This document shows positions 17,169 through 26,296 of a stretch of 64,000 nucleotides of DNA, in pieces (position 1 is the first letter of the stretch; each line of letters starts with the position of its first letter). A program made the translations under genes and the position numbers. Below the pieces are notes generated by a model. The model was not told where the DNA came from. It worked only from the letters and a program-made list of their open reading frames with translations, and did not search any database. The DNA is taken from the NCBI RefSeq assembly GCF_002953715.1, contig NZ_CP025012.1, positions 2,604,001 through 2,668,000 of the forward strand, read 5' to 3'. The DNA is from Rhizobium leguminosarum (lineage in GTDB: Bacteria > Pseudomonadota > Alphaproteobacteria > Rhizobiales > Rhizobiaceae).

Positions 17169-17999
17169 ATGCGAGCATCGGAACCAAGCCGCACCGCGAT
17201 CGGCGCGGCGGCCTATCGAGCAGCGCACCAGAGCGTGGACGGCGGCGCCATCTTCTTAGACCCCTATGCCCGCCGCATCCTCGGCGAGGTGGCCTGCGCC
17301 GAGGCCGATCTGAAAGCCCAGGACCCCTCCACGCGATCCTTTCGCCTGTTTATGGCGGCACGAAGCCGATATGCCGAAGATTGCCTTGGCCTCTCCGTCG
17401 CAAGGGTCGTCAGACAAGCTGTCATCCTCGGCGCCGGGCTCGACACATTTGCGCTGCGCAATCCTCATGCCGGCCTGAAGGTTTTCGAAGTCGATCATCC
17501 CGCCACGCAAAGCTGGAAGCAGATGCGGCTTGACGAGACCGGACTGACGCAGAGCCTGCCGACATTCGTTCCCGTCGATTTCGAACATGAGGATTTGAAA
17601 ACGCGTCTCATCGATTCCGGCTTCGAGCCCGAAACGCCGTCCTTCTTCATCTGGCTTGGCGTCGTACCATATCTCAGTGAGGCGTCGGTCTTTGCGCTGT
17701 TGCGCTTCGTCGCCGGCCTGCCGAGCGCATCCATCGTCTTCGACTACAGCGAACCCCTCGAAAACTATTCGCCCGAACGCCGTGCCCGCGCTACGGAAAT
17801 GGGAGCGCGCACGGCCGCGGCCGGCGAGCCATGGCTGACGCACTTCAATCCGAAGGAAATTGCGGAGCGATTGCTGAGCCTGGGCTTCACATCCCTGGAG
17901 GATATCGGCCCGACCGAAATGGCAAAACGCTTCTTCGGCCTGCCCAGGGATGCGCCGGATCGCGGCGCCGGTCCCCACGTCATATTCGCCGGCAAATAG
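17169..17999 (+). CDS. Class I SAM-dependent methyltransferase (LCM/TIGR00027-like)
   Basis: Methyltransferase of 276 aa of the leucine-carboxyl-methyltransferase-like group. Seen are SRTAIGAAAYRA at the N-terminus, the SAM site QAVILGAGLDTFALR (residues about 83-97), FEVDHPATQSWK, and FFIWLGVVPYLSEASV. In characterised relatives the acceptor is a carboxylate or a polyketide/mycolate-type product; here it is unknown. GGAGAAAGAGG precedes the ATG. The partner regulator is the divergent TetR protein. Confidence 0.9.
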   Translation: MRASEPSRTAIGAAAYRAAHQSVDGGAIFLDPYARRILGEVACAEADLKAQDPSTRSFRLFMAARSRYAEDCLGLSVARVVRQAVILGAGLDTFALRNPHAGLKVFEVDHPATQSWKQMRLDETGLTQSLPTFVPVDFEHEDLKTRLIDSGFEPETPSFFIWLGVVPYLSEASVFALLRFVAGLPSASIVFDYSEPLENYSPERRARATEMGARTAAAGEPWLTHFNPKEIAERLLSLGFTSLEDIGPTEMAKRFFGLPRDAPDRGAGPHVIFAGK

Positions 18000-18040
18000 G
18001 GAAATCCCCGAGACGTCGAGTTGCGGCGATCGAGCTGGCC

Positions 18041-18259
18041 TCAGCCGTCGTGGACGACAGCGATCTTGTTTCCGGCGGGGTCACGCACGTAAGCGGAATA
18101 CCAGTTCGGCCCGTAGTGCGGACGTAAACCAGGCGCGCCCTCATCCGTTCCGCCGTTGGCCATGGCAGCATCGTAAAAAGCGTCCACCTCGGCGCGGGAC
18201 TTGGCCATGACATTCGATTTGACGGAATCGATTGCGCCGACGGTTGCGTAGACACTCAT
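18041..18259 (-). pseudogene. VOC (glyoxalase-fold) protein, C-terminal remnant
   Basis: The 72-residue frame contains AKSRAEVDAFYDAAMANGGTDEGAPGLRPHYGPNWYSAYVRDPAGNKIAVV-type sequence (key motif GLRPHYGPNWYSAYVRDPAGN), the second half of a VOC domain normally about 125 aa long. The expected N-terminal metal-binding half is absent; the codons before the match show no family sequence. A fragment left by deletion is the simplest reading. Confidence 0.65.
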
Positions 18260-18478
18260 GATCTTCCCTTTCGCTGCTCCAAGATCGGGAGAATTCATAT
18301 CGCGCCGATACGAACATAACGAGAACGATGAGTTGCGGTTTTCGCGATAAATCAGCGGATACCAATCACGCTGTGAACCAGCGATACCGGAGCCGGCAAC
18401 TCCGGCATGCATCGCTGGAGTAGTCATTGATCGCAGTGGTCGGCAGACAATAATGGTCGGCGTTTCCAGTCGAACATC

Positions 18479-18727
18479 CTATCGATCTTCAGCCAGCTTC
18501 CTGTCCCGTCGATGTGATCGGAGAATTTGTTCAGCCTTTTCAACAGATGGAAGTGGACGCTCTGTTCTGATGATATGAAATGCTCCGCAATTGTCATCGG
18601 GGCACCCGCAAGACACCGCATCAACGTGATACCTGGTTTGCCCAGTTCGCTTTTGCAGAGCGTTCGTTCTCTCTTCGCTCTTTATCGTGTCGATGATTGC
18701 ATCGCGCTTTAGAAACTTCCCAACCAT
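18479..18727 (-). CDS. Small Cys-containing hypothetical protein, 82 aa
   Basis: Product begins MVGKFLKRDAIIDTIKSEER and carries a compact CGCPDDNCG motif (about 39-47) that could bind a metal, followed by a basic C-terminal helix. AGG lies eight bases before the ATG. The charge pattern and conserved-looking motif favour real coding over the overlapping frame at 18424-18624. No family name is known to me. Confidence 0.5.
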   Translation of the reverse strand: MVGKFLKRDAIIDTIKSEERTNALQKRTGQTRYHVDAVSCGCPDDNCGAFHIIRTERPLPSVEKAEQILRSHRRDRKLAEDR

Positions 18728-18870
18728 CGCTTCTGCCTCGTGTCGTCTTGTCAGCCTTATAATACAGCATCGTCGAGCGTCGCAACGAGCCGGAAGTCCC
18801 GCCGCATCAAACTATTGCAATCTCACAATTAAACGCTTCATTGGCGAGATGAAAAGAGAGTCCTGTACCA

Positions 18871-19647
18871 ATGACCTATCTCAAACAAGGCATACTCGCC
18901 GCGGCCATCATGCTGGCAGCAACGATGACATCCATGCATCCGGCGCATGCGCAACCATGCGAGCAGCAAAGCTTCGAAGAGGCGAAATACGTCGTCTGTA
19001 CGTTGGAACCGGGCAAAGCCGACCTGCGATTGTTCTGGAAGAACGACGATGGCGCTCCATACCGCGCTTTTTCAAGCCTTGCCGAAGCCGTTCGCGCCGA
19101 AGGGCGAATGCTGGCTTTCGCCGTCAACGCCGGGATGTACCGGGCCGATTTTTCGCCGATGGGACTTTACGTCGAGAACGCCAGGGAATTGCAGCCCGCC
19201 AATACGACAGAGGCCGAAAGCTCCTCGGGCCAGGTACCGAATTTCTATAAGAAGCCGAACGGCGTATTCTTTCTGGGTGAAGCAGGTGCCGGAATACTCC
19301 CGACCGATGAATTTCTGAAGCGTCGGCCCAAGGTGCGGTTCGCCACTCAGTCCGGCCCGATGCTCGTCATCGCCAACAAGCTGAACCCGATCTTCATCGT
19401 CGGCTCGACAGACCGGACCCGCCGCAGCGGTGTCGGAACCTGCGAGCTCGGCGTGGTTCGTTTCGCGATCAGCGAAGACGGAGTGAACTTTCATGATTTC
19501 GCACGGCTCTTCCGCGACCATCTGAAATGCCCGGATGCCTTGTTTCTCGATGGCGGACGGGGTGTCGGACTTTACAATCCTGAAATGGGCCGTAACGACT
19601 GGTCCTGGCACGGCGGCTACGGCCCTATCTTTGGGCTGGTCGAATAG
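18871..19647 (+). CDS. Exported phosphodiester glycosidase family protein (DUF2233)
   Basis: Secreted protein of 258 aa. A Sec signal peptide (about 1-27, cleaved after AHA) precedes a NAGPA/phosphodiester-glycosidase domain: FAVNAGMYRADFSPMGLYVENG-like region, FATQSGPMLV (about 166-175), CELGVVRFAI, and LFLDGGRGVGLYN (about 228-240). Relatives include the human uncovering enzyme and bacterial proteins often annotated as exopolysaccharide-related. It presumably acts on a periplasmic or envelope glycan phosphodiester. A terminator-like hairpin follows at once. Confidence 0.85.
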   Translation: MTYLKQGILAAAIMLAATMTSMHPAHAQPCEQQSFEEAKYVVCTLEPGKADLRLFWKNDDGAPYRAFSSLAEAVRAEGRMLAFAVNAGMYRADFSPMGLYVENARELQPANTTEAESSSGQVPNFYKKPNGVFFLGEAGAGILPTDEFLKRRPKVRFATQSGPMLVIANKLNPIFIVGSTDRTRRSGVGTCELGVVRFAISEDGVNFHDFARLFRDHLKCPDALFLDGGRGVGLYNPEMGRNDWSWHGGYGPIFGLVE

Positions 19648-19673
19648 CGCGTGAGGGAAGCGTCTTCATCAAA

Positions 19674-19695
19674 GCCCGCGATTCCGTCAGCGGGC
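19674..19695 (+). terminator. Terminator-like hairpin
   Basis: GCCCGC (19674-19679) and GCGGGC (19690-19695) flank a ten-base loop, 26 bases after the glycosidase stop, followed by CTTTGG. The T-run is short, so termination strength is uncertain. Confidence 0.5.
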
Positions 19696-19864
19696 CTTTG
19701 GATCTGGCCGGACACGGAGCGGCCGCTGTTCCGCCCGATATGCAAACAAAATCCGGAAGAGGCGCTTTGAAAAGCAATTGCGGCAATCGCTACGATCCTA
19801 TGTCTTTCTCTGCGCGGCGATTCTAACGTCGATCGGCTGATCGATTGGAAGTCCTCAGGAGGAG

Positions 19865-20524
19865 ATGAGTGTGAATGATCCAGCTTCGATGTTCCTTGAT
19901 CTCGCCACGGTGCCGCAGGGTTCCAAAGCAAGATCAGTCGAGGTCGCAACGGCAGACAAGGTCGGCCGAACGGCTCTGAGCGTGACGTTCGATGAGCGCA
20001 CGGCCCGAGGCACCCCGAATATCGACTACATCGACATGCCGACGTTTCTCGAACTGCCGATCGAGTTTGAGAACGGCGAGATTTCGGTCGACATCCTGGG
20101 CGAGCTCCGAGCAGATGCGCCCGACTACGCAAGAGCATTCGCAGGGGTCGCCTATCGCATAACCGAAATCGGATTCGAAGCCGTTTACCTAAGGCCTCTG
20201 AATGGTCTCCGGCTTGAGCCTGATCCTCCGCGCTCGCGTCGGGCCGTCCAGTATTTCTCCTATCCTGATTGGCGGTTCGAGCGTCTGCGCGAGGAATATC
20301 CAGACGGACGCTACGAGGCCGGAGCCGATATCAGACCCGGCGAATGGATAGAGTTGACACTTCGGATTCAGGATGATCACGTCGCCGCGTCCGTAAACGG
20401 CGAGACGGTTCTGGAGATAACGAAGGCCAAGTCACCGCCTTCGGCCGGCCGCATCGGCCTGTTCGTCGACATCGGAACCCAAGCCTATTTCTCGAACTTG
20501 AGGATAAGCTCCTGGTTCAGGTGA
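19865..20524 (+). CDS. Concanavalin-like (LamG/DUF1080-type) protein
   Basis: Cytosolic-looking protein of 219 aa, with no signal peptide. The all-beta pattern with FENGEISVDILGE, FAGVAYRI, YLRPLNG and PGEWIELTLRIQDDHVAASVNGE (a classic jelly-roll segment, about residues 160-182) ending GRIGLFVDIGTQAYFSNLRI matches the 3-keto-disaccharide-hydrolase-like/LamG fold. Probable carbohydrate-binding or -hydrolysing role; the substrate is unknown. AGGAGGAG precedes the ATG. It points toward, and converges with, the broken coq7-like gene. Confidence 0.75.
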   Translation: MSVNDPASMFLDLATVPQGSKARSVEVATADKVGRTALSVTFDERTARGTPNIDYIDMPTFLELPIEFENGEISVDILGELRADAPDYARAFAGVAYRITEIGFEAVYLRPLNGLRLEPDPPRSRRAVQYFSYPDWRFERLREEYPDGRYEAGADIRPGEWIELTLRIQDDHVAASVNGETVLEITKAKSPPSAGRIGLFVDIGTQAYFSNLRISSWFR

Positions 20525-20583
20525 GCCAGCCGTCATCCGATCACTGCAAGACCCGGCAGCGGAAGCCGCCGTCCTCCACAAAG

Positions 20584-21181
20584 CTAGCTCCTCCCCGCAC
20601 GCGCCATTTCGGCGCGCATCCAACTTGAATCTCCCCATGTGGAGAGCCAGATCATCAAATCGGTAAGGAGCACCAACGACGGGCAAGAGCAGGGCGTGGC
20701 TGAGGCCCCGCCCTTTCTGGCTGCTTTCGGCCTTCCGAAGGTGCGCCAGTTCCTGTTCCTGGATGGACGCGATGAGCGCATGAAGCCCGGGATCGCGCTG
20801 CGGAAGGAAAGCCAGTTGATCTTCGAGATGGCGGTGGACCGTGCTTTCGACCGCCTCTGTGCAGATCCAGACCATGTTCCGCCCGCCAAGCGCCGTCAGG
20901 AAGCCGAGCACAGAACCGCCGAGGCTCCAGAATGACATGACGCGGCAGGGCTTGGCGCCCCTTGCAGGCATCGCCTCGCGAAACAGGCGACAATGGTCGA
21001 TCTCGTCCTTACGCATCTCTTCAAGCGTTGGCACGATGTCGGGGAACAGCCGCCGGGCCACCAGAATCTGGGCGCCATAGATCCTGATAGCGCCGAACTC
21101 GCCCGCATGGTTGACCTTCAGGATGCGTCGGATGGTGACATCGGGGTCGCGCGTGACTGATCTGCTCGACGGATTGATCAT
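20584..21181 (-). pseudogene. coq7: Demethoxyubiquinone hydroxylase (COQ7-like), frameshifted
   Basis: A di-iron hydroxylase of ubiquinone synthesis. The first frame gives NHAGEFGAI, DEIDHCRLF, TEAVES and EQELAHLRKAE, which supply the expected Glu/His iron ligands. The typical C-terminal TDLMIWLSTWGDS is present but in a different frame. One extra base (the second T of GTTGG on the coding strand, near 20674) accounts for the shift. Without it the product would be about 198 aa and complete. As sequenced, the first frame runs on into unrelated codons to 20432. Either a recent frameshift or a sequencing error. Confidence 0.75.
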
Positions 21182-21277
21182 GACCACCCTGCCCCGGTTT
21201 CCTTGCGGGCAATAGGCAGGACAGCCGCCGCGATCGTCAAGGGGCAGTGATCGATCAGGTGCTGATCCCGCCAGCTT

Positions 21278-21932
21278 CTAAGCGCCGGTCTTGCAGTCTG
21301 CCGCGGCAAAATGGGCCATCTGGTCGGCATGCGCCTTTGCGAAGGAGGGGCGGGCCATGGCGCGCGAGACATAGTCTCGGCAGGCGGGATATCCCGCCAG
21401 CCCGTCGAACCGGTCAATGAGGCGCAGCACATCGGCCATGAGGATGTCGGCGACGGAGAAGGTGCCGGCCAGCCATTCGCCCTGCCAGGACCGGCTCCAT
21501 GTGCTTCAGCCGGTGGTCCTTGAGGAATGAGTCCATAAGCCCGTATGCCGGCGCGTCACCCGTAATGCCGGAAAAGATCAAAATCGACCAGGGCAGGCTT
21601 GCCGCCTCGACGGAATTGAGCGCCGCAAATAGCCATTCCAGAACTTCGGCGCGACCGCGTGGATCGGCAGGCATCAGTGCATCGCTGCGATTGCCGAGAT
21701 GCAGCAGGATCGCCCCGCTCTCGAAGATCGAGATATCGCCATCGGTCAGCCACGGCACTTGGCCGAAGGGCTGATGCACGAAATGCTCCGGATTGCGATC
21801 GCGAAACAGCACGCTCTCGACGTGATAGGGCAAGCCGCTCTCTTCGAGCGCCCAGCGCACACCCAGGTCACGCACATAGCCCCGCGGCATCTCGGGAACC
21901 CAGTCGAAGGTGGTGAGGGTAAGGTCGCCCAT
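21278..21932 (-). pseudogene. Glutathione S-transferase, frameshifted
   Basis: The N-terminal thioredoxin-like domain is intact: YVRDLGVRWALEESGLPY, PFGQVPWLTDGDISIFESGAILLHL (cis-Pro and glutathione-binding ESGAI). After LKHMEPVL the frame must shift by one base, near 21485 (CTGGC reads as one G too many), to continue with GEWLAGTFSVADILMADVLRL and RPSFAKAHADQMAHF, the normal GST C-terminal domain. The restored product would be about 217 aa. It is the second single-base disruption in neighbouring genes on this strand. Confidence 0.78.
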
Positions 21933-22126
21933 CCGGCATCTCCATTGTCGCTGCATTCAGGCAAAGGACGAACGAGCGACACGCGCTCCGACATGACCGG
22001 CAGGTTTTTTGGCAACACAGGCGCATGTGGCACCATCGCCCCGCCATCCGGGTGCAATGCGGGCATTTCGACCAGGGCAGAGGTCGTCGGAGAAGAGGCC
22101 TCGCGTCGCCGTCATAGACCACTCGG

Positions 22127-24007
22127 TCAGGTCGCAGGCGAGGCCAGCAAGGGATCGTCGATGTCTTCGGGAATGAAGCCGCCGGTCTGGCGTTTCCACA
22201 GGCGGGCAAACAGGCCGTCCCGTTCGACCAATTCGTCCGGCCTGCCCTCTTCCACGATGCGCCCGTGATCGAGCACGACGATCCGGTCCATCCTGGCAAT
22301 CGTCGACAGGCGGTGGGCGATGGCGATCACCGCCTTTCCCTCCATGACGAGGTTCAGCCTTTCCTGGATGGCGGCTTCGGACTCGCTGTCGAGGGCGGAG
22401 GTCGCCTCGTCGAGGACCAGTATCGGCGCGTCCTTCAAGAGAACGCGGGCGATGGCCACGCGCTGGCGCTGGCCGCCTGACAGTTTGATGCCGCGGTCGC
22501 CGACGAAGGCCTCATAGCCCTTGCGGCCTTCGGCGTCGGAAAGATCGGCGATGAAGGCATCGGCGCTGGCCATCTTCGCCACCGCTTCGATCTCGTCCGT
22601 CGTCGCCTCCGGCCGGCCGTAGCGGATATTGTCGCCGACCGAACGGTGCAGCAGCGCGACGTCCTGCGCGATGACGCCGATGGCGCGGCGAAGGCTTGCC
22701 TGCGTGACCGCGCGGATGTCCTGCCCGTCGATCAGGATAGCGCCGTCCTCTATGTCGTAAAAACGCAGCAGCAGGCTGACCAGCGTCGTCTTGCCAGCAC
22801 CGGAGAGGCCGACAAGCCCGACCTTTTCGCCGGGCCGAACCGTCAGCGACAGGCCATCGATGACAGGTTTGCCGGACTTGTAGGCGAAGCGGACGTTCTC
22901 GAAATGGATCTCCCCACGGCTGACCGTCAGTTCGGCCGCATCCGGCCGATCGGTGATGGTGGGCGGTGTTGTCATGACCGGCATGGCATCCTTGATCGTG
23001 CCGAGCGCGCGGAAGATCTGCTGTCCCATTTGCAGGAAGGTGAAGGACCCTGCCGAGAGGCGTTGGAGGATATAAACCGTTGCGGCGAAATCGCCCACGG
23101 TCAGGAATCGGTCAAAAAGCCCCCAGAAACCAATGCCGAGCATGACGAGCCAGAGCACCATGTTGAGGCTGATGACGACGAGTTCGGTTGTCCGGTAGAT
23201 GCGCTGTTCGTGGTGAAGCGTATCGACCCCCTTGGACATGATCTTTCTGAGCGCACCTGCCTCGCTGTCTTCTGCTGCGAACTGCTTGACCATCTGGATG
23301 TTGCCGTAAATGTCCGTCAGGGCACCGGAGATGAGGCTGTTCTGCTTTGCCGAGCGGCGGGCGCGCTCCGTAAAATCCGGAACGACCTTGATCGCAAAGA
23401 GCACGTTGAAGGCAACCCAGACGATGACTGGCAGCGCAAGCTGCCAGGAGAGCGCGAGCAGAAGAAGAACGGAGCCGATGATCTGAAGGAGAAAGCGCGG
23501 TGCCGTCTGGAACGCGATCAGGATCTGTTGCTGGACGGCATTGGCGACCTGACCGAGCCGGGATGCGACCTGGCCGGCGAAAAGATCATGGAAGAAGGCG
23601 AGGTCCTGCCGCTCGACGGCCTTGTGCCCCTGCCATTGAATCGCAACGGGCAGGCTGATGCCGATCGTATGCGAATTGAGAATATTGGTGATGTAGAAGA
23701 GAATGGGCATCACCGGAAAAAGCAGAAAGGCGAGGACTGCCAGCAGCCGGAAATTACTGTCGACGAAGAGCTCCACGCCTCGTGTCGTCACTCCGTCGAC
23801 AATGACCGAAAGACCCCAGATGATCGTAAGGTTGATGGCTTCGATGGCCATCGAGGTCAGCGCCATGGTGATGATGACGCCCCGAAACATCGCGATGAAG
23901 TGTATGAGGACTGCCACGGGCCCCTTGGTGGGCATCGGCCGGTAGGGGATGTCGAGCGGCCGGATCAAGGTTTCGAAGGGACGATAGATCGCATCTGAAA
24001 TCGACAT
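22127..24007 (-). CDS. ABC exporter, fused permease and ATPase
   Basis: Half-size exporter of 626 aa. Six-helix transmembrane domain (about 30-350) followed by a nucleotide-binding domain: Walker A GLSGAGKTT (about 423-431), signature LSGGQRQRVAIARVLL, Walker B ILVLDEATSALD and switch IAHRLST. It would work as a homodimer exporting a lipid or drug-like molecule; substrate unknown. The 195-bp gap to the GST gene suggests it may be the first gene of a unit with it. Its N-terminal 30 residues are soluble. Confidence 0.92.
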   Translation of the reverse strand: MSISDAIYRPFETLIRPLDIPYRPMPTKGPVAVLIHFIAMFRGVIITMALTSMAIEAINLTIIWGLSVIVDGVTTRGVELFVDSNFRLLAVLAFLLFPVMPILFYITNILNSHTIGISLPVAIQWQGHKAVERQDLAFFHDLFAGQVASRLGQVANAVQQQILIAFQTAPRFLLQIIGSVLLLLALSWQLALPVIVWVAFNVLFAIKVVPDFTERARRSAKQNSLISGALTDIYGNIQMVKQFAAEDSEAGALRKIMSKGVDTLHHEQRIYRTTELVVISLNMVLWLVMLGIGFWGLFDRFLTVGDFAATVYILQRLSAGSFTFLQMGQQIFRALGTIKDAMPVMTTPPTITDRPDAAELTVSRGEIHFENVRFAYKSGKPVIDGLSLTVRPGEKVGLVGLSGAGKTTLVSLLLRFYDIEDGAILIDGQDIRAVTQASLRRAIGVIAQDVALLHRSVGDNIRYGRPEATTDEIEAVAKMASADAFIADLSDAEGRKGYEAFVGDRGIKLSGGQRQRVAIARVLLKDAPILVLDEATSALDSESEAAIQERLNLVMEGKAVIAIAHRLSTIARMDRIVVLDHGRIVEEGRPDELVERDGLFARLWKRQTGGFIPEDIDDPLLASPAT

Positions 24008-24232
24008 GGGCCACTCGGATCAAAAATCGGGAGGAGGCGTGGACTCAGCTACGCTGGGTCGCAGAAAACCATCCTCCAGCCGCGAACTCAATTAGAAATT
24101 TCAAAAAATCTGCCGACAGGAGGTATTGGTTCGCAAGCGCTGGAAGCAGGCGGCGGCGAAAAGCGCCAATTGCGATCGTCACGGGATTGGGGCAGATTGC
24201 GATCGTTGTATGGTACAGGACGGAACCTACTC

Positions 24233-24634
24233 ATGCTGACGGGCTCATGTCATTGCGGCAAGGCGAGCTGGACACTTGAGGGTGATCCGGGCTCGATCAC
24301 CGCCTGCAACTGCACGCTCTGCCGGCGCTACGGCACACTGTGGGCATATGACTACGAAGGAGAGCGCATCGCTCTCACCGGTGAGACCGCCTCCTACACC
24401 CGCGCCGACAGGGACGAACCGTCTCTCGAGATCTTATTCTGCCCATCCTGCGCCTGTGTCTTGAGCTGGCGCGGCCTGCGGCTTCGAAAGGATGGCCGCC
24501 GGCGCATGGCCGTCAACATGCGGCTTGCGCCGCCGGATCTCGTTCGGGACCTGCCCATCGATCACTTCGACGGCCTGGACACGTTTGAAGACCTGCCTTC
24601 CAAAGGGCGCTGCGTGCGCGACCTCTGGTTCTGA
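24233..24634 (+). CDS. GFA (glutathione-dependent formaldehyde-activating/CENP-V) family protein
   Basis: Zinc protein of 133 aa with the family's cysteine pattern: C6-H-C8, C25-N-C27-TL-C30 and C70-PS-C73. GFA proteins bind glutathione adducts; only the Paracoccus Gfa has been assigned to formaldehyde, so the function here is unproven. I start it at the ATG at 24233, which opens with MLTGSCHCG. Confidence 0.9.
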   Translation: MLTGSCHCGKASWTLEGDPGSITACNCTLCRRYGTLWAYDYEGERIALTGETASYTRADRDEPSLEILFCPSCACVLSWRGLRLRKDGRRRMAVNMRLAPPDLVRDLPIDHFDGLDTFEDLPSKGRCVRDLWF

Positions 24635-24713
24635 GCCGACTGCGAAGATCGCCACCGGGCCGGATCACACCAGATCCGAGCCCTGGCAAAAGATCGTTCT
24701 GCGCAAGGCCACC

Positions 24714-25187
24714 TCAGCCGCGCCGCGCCGCCTCGATCGCCGCAATGTCGATCTTCCTCATGGTCATCATCGCGTCAAAAGCGCGCTTTGCCTGGCCACC
24801 ACCTGCCGAGAGCGCTTCGGAGAGGACGCGCGGCGTAATCTGCCAGGACACGCCCCATTTGTCCTTGCACCAACCGCACTCGCTTTCCTGGCCGCCATTG
24901 CCGACGATGGCGTTCCAATAGCGATCGGTTTCTTCCTGATCGTCGGTTGCGATCTGAAATGAGAAGGCTTCGTTGTGTTTGAACGCAGGACCGCCGTTCA
25001 GGCCGATGCAAGGAATGCCCGCAACGGTGAATTCGACGACCAGTACGTCTCCCTGCTTGCCGTCAGGATAATCTCCCGGTGCACGAATGACGGCACCCAC
25101 GGCGCTGTCGGGAAAAGTCGCGGCATAGAAGCGGGCAGCCGCCTCAGCCTCTTTGTCGTACCATACGCAGATCGTGTTCTTTGCCAT
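24714..25187 (-). CDS. VOC superfamily protein (PhnB-like)
   Basis: Glyoxalase-fold protein of 157 aa of the PhnB/3-demethylubiquinone-methyltransferase-like group: CVWYDKEAEAAARFYAATFPDS near the N-terminus, FTVAGIPCIGLNGGPAFKHNEAFSFQIATDDQEETDRYW, and CGWCKDKWGVSWQI (about 104-117). Metal-binding or enzymatic activity is not established for this subgroup. AGGA stands seven bases before the ATG at 25187. Confidence 0.88.
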   Translation of the reverse strand: MAKNTICVWYDKEAEAAARFYAATFPDSAVGAVIRAPGDYPDGKQGDVLVVEFTVAGIPCIGLNGGPAFKHNEAFSFQIATDDQEETDRYWNAIVGNGGQESECGWCKDKWGVSWQITPRVLSEALSAGGGQAKRAFDAMMTMRKIDIAAIEAARRG

Positions 25188-25455
25188 TGCGCGGTCCTTT
25201 CGCTCTTCGTTTCGCATTGCCCAGTGAAATAAGAGGCAAACTGTCTTTCTCCAGCCCATGGAAGCGATTTCACGCTGGCAACTGCCGAACGCTGTTAAGT
25301 GGTCGAAGTGCCCGCTTCGGCCGACAGCCGAAGACCAGGCTTATCTAAATCGCATCAGTTGCGGTCATCATTGATCCGTCGCATCACTTAGCTGCTAAAA
25401 GCACCCCTTCGGCTCTTAGTTCATCGAATTGTTGTATTCATCTAGGACAACGCCA

Positions 25456-26058
25456 GTGATTTACCTGCTTCGCCATGGCGAGACCATTTGGAACACCTTA
25501 GGTCGGTTCCAGGGCCAAAAAGATTCACCGCTGACAGAGCGCGGCATCGTACAGGCCGAACAGATGGCGAAGCTTCTGAAGAAGGAAATGGCAGGGAGCG
25601 AACAATCTTTCCAACTCCATGTCAGCCCTCTCGGCAGAACGCAGGAGACTGCGGCTCGCATCGAACGTGTATTGCCGCTGACGGCTCGTCCGGAATCGCG
25701 GCTAATGGAGGTGACCGTCGGTTCTTGGGACGGCATGACCAAGTTCGAGATCGACAACGAGTTTCCAGGAATGCTGGACGGGTCCGACGCTTTTGATTGG
25801 TATTTCAAATCTCCAGACGGGGAGAGCTTCGATGCTGCCTGTGCGCGAGCAAAGGACTGGATCGTAGACATACGTGGACCGACAGTTGCGATTTCTCACG
25901 GGCTGTTTGGCAGATTGGTTCGTGGTGTATATGCCGGGCTTTCAAAGCAGGAAATGCTGGAATTGCCCGTTCCCCAAGACGGGTTTTATCGTCTTTGTGA
26001 CGGTGAGTTCAGCCTGGTAAGCGGTTCGGCTGATATGATATCCGGCGTGGTCGCTTAG
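25456..26058 (+). CDS. Histidine phosphatase (phosphoglycerate-mutase-like)
   Basis: Phosphatase of 200 aa. The catalytic motif LLRHGETIWN (His7 phosphoacceptor), the conserved SPLGRTQETA, the acid/base region RLMEVTVGSWDGM, and the second histidine in VAISHGLFGRL are all present. I place the start at the GTG at 25456, eight bases after AGGA, because relatives begin directly with M-I-Y-L-L-R-H-G; a TTG nine codons earlier is the alternative. Substrate unknown; most stand-alone members are broad phosphatases rather than mutases. Confidence 0.88.
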   Translation: MIYLLRHGETIWNTLGRFQGQKDSPLTERGIVQAEQMAKLLKKEMAGSEQSFQLHVSPLGRTQETAARIERVLPLTARPESRLMEVTVGSWDGMTKFEIDNEFPGMLDGSDAFDWYFKSPDGESFDAACARAKDWIVDIRGPTVAISHGLFGRLVRGVYAGLSKQEMLELPVPQDGFYRLCDGEFSLVSGSADMISGVVA

Positions 26059-26296
26059 GAAGGGTTCATCCCTGAGTGACCGCTCGGCCGCCAAGCGTCA
26101 TTGCTAATTATAACGCGGCTCAATGCCAGAGATTGACGCCTCGACTTGCGACCATCGACCTTCGGGCCCCTTAGAATGAGGCTCTTTTGGTGCTGCATCA
26201 CCGGTGGGGTCGAGCCACCGGTGATAAAATTTAACGCGCCTGAGCCACAGGAAAATCATTGGCAAGCGCGTCGCATAGATGAGGTTCGATACGGTT

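Noticed and set aside
18424..18624. 66-codon minus-strand frame overlapping the small Cys protein
   Set aside because: Overlaps the better-supported 82-codon frame, which has a metal-like Cys motif and a ribosome-binding site.
22646..23998. 450-codon open frame antisense to the ABC exporter
   Set aside because: Mirror of a gene with intact Walker motifs; charged low-complexity translation.
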